NCBI RefSeq assembly: GCF_002741055.1
Contig: NZ_CP016809.1
Coordinates: 186,001-250,000, forward strand
Direction: 5' to 3'
DNA: 64,000 bases
Source of the DNA: Paenibacillus ihbetae
GTDB lineage: Bacteria > Bacillota > Bacilli > Paenibacillales > Paenibacillaceae
Part shown: piece after piece, positions 60,553 through 64,000 of the stretch
Position numbering within the stretch: position 1 is the stretch's first letter
Layout of the letters: each line of letters starts with the position of its first letter
The notes under the pieces: generated by a model
Told to the model about the DNA's origin: nothing
The model's input: the letters and a program-made list of their open reading frames with translations, nothing else
The model's database searches: none
Position numbers and translations under genes: made by a program

Positions 60553-63381
60553 TTAAAAAGGCCCGGTTATTTTAACCTGAATCTTGTTGGATTCAACGGT
60601 TACGCCATTCAGCGTAATTCGGATCGACAACTCCGCTTGACCCGGATGCTTGGCGATGATGGTTCCGTCAGGACTGATTTCCGCCTTATCCGGTCGACTG
60701 CTTAAGTACTCTATGCTGGCGCCGGATAGTTCCTTCGTCGTTCTTCCCTTCTCAAGGAAGACTTTGTAGGAATAATGGACTTCATCACCCGGACGCAGCC
60801 GGAGCGACTCGGCCTCCAGCTGCACTTTGTCTAACTGTACGACCAAATTAGGGTCGCTATACTTCATCAGCTCGCTGCCGTATTTGAAATACAAGTTGCC
60901 AAAGTCGTCCTGTGCAAGCTTCTCCGCATTGCTTTCCAACAAGATGGAAAGTGCTTTGCTCGACGCGTCGATCTTAAACAGCTTGCTCGTATACGTATGG
61001 TCGGCAACATATCCCGTAAAAATAGTGCCGTATACATTGCCGTCGGTTCCAACGGTCAGACGGGGATTGCTGTGTGCATAATCCGCGGCAGGAAACAGAT
61101 CATCGCTGTAAACAACCTCTTGGAGCTCCGGATCATAGATGAATAGAGCCCCCAGCGCCATTCCCCAAATGTTACCATCCGGGCCCCAAATCAAGGACGT
61201 TACTGCTTTTTTGCCCGGAACAGGTACCTGTTCCTGTTCTACCCGGCCGGATGCGGTGTCGTAAATGGCAAGTTTCCCCTCACCGCCCGTCATCGCACCG
61301 GTGCCCATGAAGAGCTTTCCGTTATTGTAAAGCAGCGAATTGATCGAATGGCCGTTAATGATGTCCCGCTTCACATCAAACGTTCCGGTAGCGGGATTAT
61401 ACACGGTTAGAGCCCCTCCGGTCTTGCCTGCGATGGGATAAGAACCGATGTATAACAGGTTTTCTTCCTCGACCCCGAGCATTGCCACGGGCCGGTCTTG
61501 CTCCGAACCCAGCTGAGCAAGCCGGAGCGGATTATTCGGTTCCGAAGGGTCCGTCCGGTTCCATGGTTTGGCTGGATCGTATTCAAAGATGGTCGCTCTA
61601 GGATAGACGCCAAAATACATTTTTCCGTTTAAGGAGCCGAATCCCTCGACCTGGCCGATCTGAGGATAATGCTTGGTTTCGTTACGGGTCGGGGAGTAGA
61701 TTCCCATTCCCCCGCCTGAGATGAAGCCGGAAGACAAGATCTGCCCGTCGATGCTCTTCCCGATGTTAAACAATTCTACGAATTGGGGCGGGAACGGGAG
61801 CTCCGGCGTCTCAATCTGGCCGGTTTCCAGATGGTAATAAAATGCCCTGCCGCTGTTTCCGGCCAATCCGACCAATGTCCAGCCTGGATACTTTGCCTGA
61901 TCGAGCTGTACATAACCAAAAGCGACGCCTGCTCCTTTGACATCCACGCCCAGCGAGCCGTAAGCTCCCGTATTCACGTCATATGAATAAAGCGACCATT
62001 GCTGCGCGCCTCCTGGCAGAGTCTCATAATAAGTATAGAATACCGTTTTGCCGTCAGGCGCTAGCGGTGAGAATCCCCTGGCGTTATAGGCCGTATTGTT
62101 ATTGACGATCCAGCTGGCGGTATCGGGATCATAGACGAACATAACGGGGCCCGGATCCACGCGCACGAATAATTTGCCCCCTGCATACCGGAGATCATAA
62201 ACCGAAGTCATGCCCTTAAATTCAGGCGGATGAAGGGCAGTGGATGTTCCGCTTGCGAGATCGTATTGATAAAGCTTGGCAGCATCGGAGCCTCCTACAT
62301 AGATCACTTGGCGATCGGGATCGTAAGCAAGACTGCGGATATGCGACTCTTTCGATGAAGACTTGAAGGATTTGAGGATTCGGGTCCGGTCTGAAGCGGG
62401 ATCATATTCAAACAGCGTTTGGGAATAACCCGTTCCTCCGTACACTTTGCCATCTTCCCCGGCAACAAGCGTCCAGATAACGGTATCGGTAGGTACCGGT
62501 TTGCCGATCGCCCGCATTGTATCCTGAGCCGGATCATATTGAAACAATGTCCCGTTCGGCGTACTGCCGATGTATACTTTTCCGTCAGAAGCTGTCACAA
62601 TCGCCCAAGCTGCCGAAACGTTGCTGCCGTCAAGCGCTACGAGCGGATGGGTGGCCTTCACTTCTCTTGAAGCAACATCCATTACGATGAATTGTGCCGG
62701 ATCACCCTGTGCAACCGTAAACAAAGCATCCCGACCATTCCTGTCTTTGCCGAACGCTGCGGTCATCAAGGTTAGACTTGACGACTGCGGTCCCAAATTC
62801 GTTAAGTACGGGGAGGCCGCATGCGTTTGCAATGTGACGCTGTCAACGAAGTACCGGCCGGTTAAATCGCCACTAAAATCAAAGGCGACTTTAACCTCCG
62901 CTGCATGTTTAGGTGCAGCGGCCGCTACTCGTAAACGGTGCCATTGATCGGAGGGTCCACCGACCAGGCTGCTGACTACGGAAACTAGCTTACCGTCTGC
63001 ATCATAAAATCTGAGATCGGCCTTGCCTCCTTTGCCTTCCTCCGAAAGCACGCTTGCCGTCATGACGACATTGCCGAATGGCTCGATTGCGTACGCATCG
63101 CTCACAGCTCCGGAGCCAGCAGCTGGCAGCTGGCGCTCCACTTGAAGACTTCGTTCCCCGTCGGCATATACGGTCTCACTGACGGTAAGGGCTGCTGCAT
63201 CTACATCAGGCTGCCAACCCGGCATGCGCCCATCCTGTTCAAGATCCTCAAAGCTGCCGTTGATGATGATGTTGCTCGCATCTTTATCGGCTGCATACGT
63301 GATCGGCATGGCCCACTCGAAACTTGCAAGCATCATGATAACCGTTACAGCTGCGGCAATCCGGCTCCACTTGCTTCTCAC
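60553..63381 (-). CDS. Secreted CBM/beta-propeller/Big2 protein, paralogue of 44141-47221
   Basis: 942 residues from GTG 63381 (AAAGGAG 8-10 bases upstream). Signal peptide about 1-31; CBM4/9-like domain about 33-190 (NIIINGSFEDLEQDGRMPGW, RYFVDSVTL); propeller about 200-840 with many FxYDP blade ends (TLFQYDPAQD, TLFEYDPASD, FIYDPELQ); and a Big2-like end about 855-942 (ISPDGTIIAKHPGQAELSI). It lacks the C-terminal helical bundle of its paralogue. A cre-like site and dyads near its promoter indicate catabolite control. Function is inferred as extracellular glycan binding or processing. Confidence 0.85.
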   Translation of the reverse strand: MRSKWSRIAAAVTVIMMLASFEWAMPITYAADKDASNIIINGSFEDLEQDGRMPGWQPDVDAAALTVSETVYADGERSLQVERQLPAAGSGAVSDAYAIEPFGNVVMTASVLSEEGKGGKADLRFYDADGKLVSVVSSLVGGPSDQWHRLRVAAAAPKHAAEVKVAFDFSGDLTGRYFVDSVTLQTHAASPYLTNLGPQSSSLTLMTAAFGKDRNGRDALFTVAQGDPAQFIVMDVASREVKATHPLVALDGSNVSAAWAIVTASDGKVYIGSTPNGTLFQYDPAQDTMRAIGKPVPTDTVIWTLVAGEDGKVYGGTGYSQTLFEYDPASDRTRILKSFKSSSKESHIRSLAYDPDRQVIYVGGSDAAKLYQYDLASGTSTALHPPEFKGMTSVYDLRYAGGKLFVRVDPGPVMFVYDPDTASWIVNNNTAYNARGFSPLAPDGKTVFYTYYETLPGGAQQWSLYSYDVNTGAYGSLGVDVKGAGVAFGYVQLDQAKYPGWTLVGLAGNSGRAFYYHLETGQIETPELPFPPQFVELFNIGKSIDGQILSSGFISGGGMGIYSPTRNETKHYPQIGQVEGFGSLNGKMYFGVYPRATIFEYDPAKPWNRTDPSEPNNPLRLAQLGSEQDRPVAMLGVEEENLLYIGSYPIAGKTGGALTVYNPATGTFDVKRDIINGHSINSLLYNNGKLFMGTGAMTGGEGKLAIYDTASGRVEQEQVPVPGKKAVTSLIWGPDGNIWGMALGALFIYDPELQEVVYSDDLFPAADYAHSNPRLTVGTDGNVYGTIFTGYVADHTYTSKLFKIDASSKALSILLESNAEKLAQDDFGNLYFKYGSELMKYSDPNLVVQLDKVQLEAESLRLRPGDEVHYSYKVFLEKGRTTKELSGASIEYLSSRPDKAEISPDGTIIAKHPGQAELSIRITLNGVTVESNKIQVKITGPF

Positions 63382-63420
63382 TAAACTCTCTCCTTTGCGA
63401 TTGGATTTTTCCTAGCACTG

Positions 63421-63488
63421 AGTAAACGCTTTCAAGACGCTATCATCTTATCACATCTCTTTGTTTGTATACAAGTAAAATACATGTA
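63421..63488 (-). promoter_or_regulatory. Promoter with cre-like site and two dyads
   Basis: Minus-strand -35 TTGTAT (63474-63469), 18-bp spacer, -10 TAAGAT (63450-63445). The palindrome TTGTATACAA (63465-63474) covers the -35 and TACATGTA (63481-63488) lies just upstream. AGTAAACGCTTTCA (63421-63434) matches the cre consensus at all but the first base and lies just after the start point. Confidence 0.75.
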
Positions 63489-63517
63489 AACGAATTAAAA
63501 CAGTGCTTTCTGCGCAT

Positions 63518-63553
63518 AAAAAAACAGCCTGAAATCCGAGAAGGAATAGGCTG
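63518..63553 (-). terminator. Minus-strand terminator with no matching gene
   Basis: CAGCCT/AGGCTG with a 17-base loop followed by seven Ts on the minus strand. The only gene to its right in this window is on the plus strand. It may end an antisense or upstream short transcript, or guard the divergent promoters. Confidence 0.55.
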
Positions 63554-63661
63554 TGTAGATGAAGTTGAACAAGGCTCGTGACTATAGTTTCATTCTGATT
63601 GAATAACAAGTTAAAAGCCCGGGGAATATTAGGAGCAAAATATACCTGAGGAGATTGAATT

Positions 63662-64000
63662 ATGAACATTCGGTGGTTTCTGCCGCTATTGATATTCCTA
63701 ATATGCTGTAGCTGCAGCAACCGGGCGCAATCGGTCCCCCAACCGCGTCAAAATACGGTGGTCCACAACCTGACACAATCATCCGATACCCCCAATTTAT
63801 TAGATGGTTCTGAGCAGGCGGTCCGTACCACGAAACCCATGTCTCTCGCGGACTTAAGGGCTAAGTACCAAAGCACATTCTGGCTTCATGGTCCGTCTTC
63901 CAAGCGCGAGGTCGCTTTAACTTTTGATGATGCGCCTGACGATGTATATACTCCACAGATTTTGGATGCTTTAAAACGGGAAGGAGTACGGGCAACTTTC
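63662..64000 (+). CDS. Polysaccharide deacetylase (NodB) lipoprotein, N-terminal part
   Basis: The 113 visible codons run off the window in frame. A lipoprotein signal (IRWFLPLLIFLICCSC) is followed by a linker rich in Gln, Ser and Thr, then the start of the NodB domain with the metal-binding motif VALTFDDAPDDVYTPQILDA and KREGVRATF. These enzymes remove acetyl groups from peptidoglycan or other amino-sugar polymers at the outer membrane face; the two adjacent Asp residues of motif 1 are intact. GAGGAGATTGAATT precedes ATG 63662. Confidence 0.88.
   Translation, partial: MNIRWFLPLLIFLICCSCSNRAQSVPQPRQNTVVHNLTQSSDTPNLLDGSEQAVRTTKPMSLADLRAKYQSTFWLHGPSSKREVALTFDDAPDDVYTPQILDALKREGVRATF

Overview
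The window looks like a chromosomal segment of a low-to-moderate GC Gram-positive, most probably Paenibacillus or a close relative. The reasons are two YesM/YesN-type two-component systems, each paired with an LplA/B/C-type sugar importer; strong AGGAGG ribosome sites with several TTG and GTG starts; an LPXTG surface protein; a tandem c-di-GMP riboswitch; CcpA cre-like sites; and very large secreted carbohydrate-active or binding proteins. This assignment rests on gene content only. I see no tRNA, rRNA, insertion sequence or CRISPR array.

Region 1 (1-10.4 kb) holds the start of an ABC-2 permease preceded by an apparent regulator/ABC-ATPase deletion fusion, and a DHA2-type drug exporter with its TetR repressor, separated by a five-copy operator array with an exact 31-bp period. 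It also holds a c-di-GMP-controlled transcription unit: two GEMM-I aptamers in tandem, then a secreted transglutaminase-fold protein, then a 1197-residue LPXTG adhesin. A WYL regulator/DinB pair and a DUF896 protein close the region.

Region 2 (10.5-31 kb) is a catabolic island entirely on the minus strand. It runs from a secreted DUF4838 protein through an SDR, an uncharacterised conserved protein, RidA, a creatininase-type amidohydrolase, a remnant of a CBM9-like gene, an SMP-30 lactonase-like protein, YesN and YesM regulators and a LacI repressor. It continues with a three-gene sugar importer, a phytanoyl-CoA dioxygenase-like oxygenase, a glutamate-semialdehyde-type aminotransferase, an M81 (MlrC) metallopeptidase and a FAH-family hydrolase. 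A LacI-like dyad (core ACACGTGT) recurs in front of the DUF4838 gene, the importer and the oxygenase, which suggests one regulon for uptake and breakdown of an unidentified, probably nitrogen-containing, sugar-like compound.

Region 3 (31.4-43.7 kb) has a secreted beta-helix/discoidin/Big2 protein behind a PrsA/SurA-like foldase under a cre-overlapped promoter, an ECF sigma/DUF4179 anti-sigma pair, a BceRS-like two-component system with an ABC exporter, a small acidic protein and a secreted PQQ-type propeller.

Region 4 (44-64 kb) has two paralogous secreted CBM/beta-propeller/Big2 proteins on opposite strands (44141-47221 and 60553-63381). They bracket a YdeI-like protein, a DUF2935 protein, a membrane-anchored serine hydrolase, an S41-type peptidase, a copper-amine-oxidase-stalk protein, and a second YesMN system divergent from a second importer. 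The window ends inside a polysaccharide deacetylase lipoprotein.

The items I would look at first are the tandem c-di-GMP switch over a transglutaminase and adhesin pair, the LacI-governed catabolic island, the phased TetR operator array and the regulator-ATPase gene fusion.
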